A stretch of DNA of 21,768 nucleotides from NCBI GenBank assembly GCA_050012355.1, contig JBEKHI010000144.1, forward strand, positions 1 to 21,768. Direction: 5' to 3'. The DNA comes from JBEKHI01 sp050012355. GTDB lineage: Bacteria; Actinomycetota; Actinomycetes; Streptosporangiales; Streptosporangiaceae. Below the pieces are notes generated by a model that did no database searches, was not told the origin of the DNA, and saw only the letters and a list, made by a program, of their open reading frames with translations. The translations under genes were made by a program, and so were the position numbers. Within the stretch, counting starts at the first letter, position 1. Each line of letters starts with the position of its first letter. Of this stretch, positions 20,110-21,768 are shown piece after piece.

Positions 20110-21768
20110 ATGACCAACGACCAGCCAGTGGTCCTGGTGCCGGAGTTCGTCGGCCGCGGCGACGAACTCGCGGCGCTGACGCGGGCGCTCGCGGGCGGGT
20201 CGGCTGTCGTGCTCATCGAGGGCGAGGCCGGGATCGGGAAGAGCCGGCTGCTCGCGGAGTACCTAGCGACCACCGACGAGCGGATCCTGGTCGCGGACTG
20301 CCCGCCGTTCCGGCAGCCGCAGACGCTCGGGCCGGTCACCGACGCGATCCGCGAGGCCGCGGACACGGTGCGGGGGCTGCCGTTGAGCGCGCTGGCCGGC
20401 TGCCTGCGGCCGATGTTCCCGGAGTGGGCGACCGAGTTGCCAGGGGCGCCGGAGCCAGCCGAGGACGCGTCCGCCGCGCGGCACCGGCTGTTCCGCGCGC
20501 TCGCCGAACTGCTCGCGGCCCTCGAGGTCAGCGTGCTGGTGGTGGAGGACGCGCACTGGGCGGACGAGGCAACCCTGGAGTTCCTGCTGTTCCTGGCCTT
20601 TCGCCAGCCGCGGCGGGCAAGCTTGATCGTCACCTATCGCCCGGACGACGTGCCCGCTGGGTCGCTGTTGCCCCGGCTGACATCCCGGCTGCCGGCGGCC
20701 GCGACCCAGCTCCGCCTGACGCTCGGGCTGCTCGATACCAAGGCGACCGCCGAGCTGGTGTCCTCGATGCTCTCCGGCGAGCACGTCTCCGACCAGTTCG
20801 CGGCGTTCGTGCACGAGCACACCGAGGGGATGCCGCTCGCGATTGAGGAGACCATCCGGCTGATGGCCGACCGCTCCGACCTCACCAGGCGCCGGGGCGG
20901 CTGGGTCCGCAGGCACGTGGACGAGATCGCGGTGCCCGCCTCGATAAGGGACGCGGTGCTCGAGCGCGCGGGCCGCCTGGACGCGGGGGCGCGGAGCGTA
21001 CTGCGCGCGGCCGCCGTGCTCACCGATCCGGCCGACGAGGCGACCCTGGCGGCGGTCAGCAGGCTGTCAGGTGACGAGCTCGTGGCCGGGCTGTCGGCCG
21101 CCCTCACCAGCGGGCTGCTGCGCACCAGCCAGCGCGGCCTCGTCTCGTTCCGGCACGTGCTCGCCGCGCGGGCCACCTACGACGCTATCCCCGGTCCTGA
21201 GCGGCGGGCCATGCACCGGCGGGCCGGCTTGGCGCTCGAGGACGCGCCGGGCGCGCTGGCGGCGCTGGCCAGGCACTTCCGCGAGGCGGGCGAGACGGTC
21301 AAATGGTGCGGCTACGCCGAGCGGGCGGCCAGCCTCGCGGTCGAGTCCGGCGACGAGACGACCGCGCTGGCGCTGCTCGACGACATGCTGACCGGGGCGG
21401 GCCGCCCGGGCTGGGACACCTGCCTGGGGATACTCGAAAAACTGAGCTTCGGCACGCTGACCGAGCCGGTGCGGCAGCTCCAGGCGCTGAGCGCGACGCT
21501 GCAAGCCGTCATCGCGCAGCCCGGGCTCACCCCGCACGAGGACGCCCGCTGGCGCCTGCAGCACGCCCGGGTGCTGGGGACGCTGGACGAGCTCGGCACT
21601 GCCCGGGCCGAGATCGAGCGGGCCATCCCCGGGCTCGGCGACGACCCGGTCCTCGCCTCGCAGGCCATGACCGAGCTGGGCTGGCCGTTCGACACCACCA
21701 CCCCCGCCGCGGTGCACCTGGAGTGGCTCGAGCGGGCGGCGCGGGTCGCCGAGAACGCCTCGCTCCCG
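20110..21768 (+). CDS. LAL-type AAA-ATPase transcriptional regulator (3'-partial)
   Basis: The frame is open for 553 codons from the ATG at 20110 to the window end, so the C-terminus is missing. The N-terminal ATPase has FVGRGDELAAL, Walker A GEAGIGKS (38-45) and Walker B VLVVEDAHWAD (about 141-151), followed by helical repeats (PASIRDAVLERAGRLD, AAAVLTDPADE, HRRAGLALED). This is the layout of LuxR-family large ATP-binding regulators, which end in a LuxR helix-turn-helix about 900 residues from the start. That DNA-binding part lies outside the window, so the LuxR call is inferred. A GATAAT -10-like box lies at 20061-20066 without a clear -35. GGGGG five bases upstream of the ATG may serve as ribosome binding site. 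It probably marks the right border, or is a second regulator of the locus. Confidence 0.88.
   Translation, partial: MTNDQPVVLVPEFVGRGDELAALTRALAGGSAVVLIEGEAGIGKSRLLAEYLATTDERILVADCPPFRQPQTLGPVTDAIREAADTVRGLPLSALAGCLRPMFPEWATELPGAPEPAEDASAARHRLFRALAELLAALEVSVLVVEDAHWADEATLEFLLFLAFRQPRRASLIVTYRPDDVPAGSLLPRLTSRLPAAATQLRLTLGLLDTKATAELVSSMLSGEHVSDQFAAFVHEHTEGMPLAIEETIRLMADRSDLTRRRGGWVRRHVDEIAVPASIRDAVLERAGRLDAGARSVLRAAAVLTDPADEATLAAVSRLSGDELVAGLSAALTSGLLRTSQRGLVSFRHVLAARATYDAIPGPERRAMHRRAGLALEDAPGALAALARHFREAGETVKWCGYAERAASLAVESGDETTALALLDDMLTGAGRPGWDTCLGILEKLSFGTLTEPVRQLQALSATLQAVIAQPGLTPHEDARWRLQHARVLGTLDELGTARAEIERAIPGLGDDPVLASQAMTELGWPFDTTTPAAVHLEWLERAARVAENASLP

Noticed and set aside
19563..20633. 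356-codon minus-strand frame
   Set aside because: Low-complexity antisense of the AAA regulator, which shows Walker motifs in the opposite strand.

Overview
The window looks like an actinomycete (Streptomyces or related) secondary-metabolite locus. Genes are GC-rich with strong third-position bias, GTG starts are common, and a SARP/AfsR-type regulator lies at the left edge with an LAL-type AAA regulator at the right edge. I see no rRNA, tRNA or CRISPR. All assignments come from motif reading; no database search was possible.

Layout. (1) 1-2613, plus strand: SARP-type activator, its N-terminal DNA-binding part cut off by the window edge. (2) 2655-14172, minus strand: a seven-gene operon, each gene overlapping the next. 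In transcription order it encodes a fatty acyl-AMP ligase fused to a carrier domain, an AurF-type di-iron N-oxygenase, a stand-alone acyl carrier protein, a class II aaRS-like amino acid:carrier-protein ligase, a C-C-A(Ser)-T-TE nonribosomal peptide synthetase, an O-methyltransferase-fold protein lacking the usual catalytic His, and an M20D amidohydrolase. A TTGACT-18-TACGCT promoter sits just upstream, and a perfect 26-bp palindrome marks the shared 3' end with the SARP gene. (3) 14173-14819: A/T-rich regulatory DNA plus a decayed IS701-like transposase fragment. (4) 14820-19023, minus strand: a second operon with a DinB-like metalloprotein, an ATP-grasp ligase gene broken by a frameshift and apparent internal deletion, an intact ATP-grasp ligase and an MFS exporter. 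(5) 19024-20109: a short hypothetical gene and several strong inverted repeats. (6) 20110-21768, plus strand: an AAA-ATPase transcriptional regulator truncated by the window end.

How it may work together (inference). The aaRS-like enzyme would load a small amino acid onto the free ACP, and the AurF-like enzyme could oxidise its amine while carrier-bound. The ligase-carrier fusion would supply a fatty acyl chain. The tandem-C NRPS would join these with L-serine and release the product through its TE domain. Methyl transfer, amide hydrolysis by the M20D enzyme (possibly removal of the acyl group), ATP-grasp ligation and MFS export could follow. I do not recognise the product. Pairing an aminoacyl-carrier-protein ligase and ACP with an AurF-type N-oxygenase and a lipo-initiating ligase is the most unusual part, and points to an N-oxidised (hydroxylamine, oxime, nitro or N-N bonded) acyl-serine metabolite.
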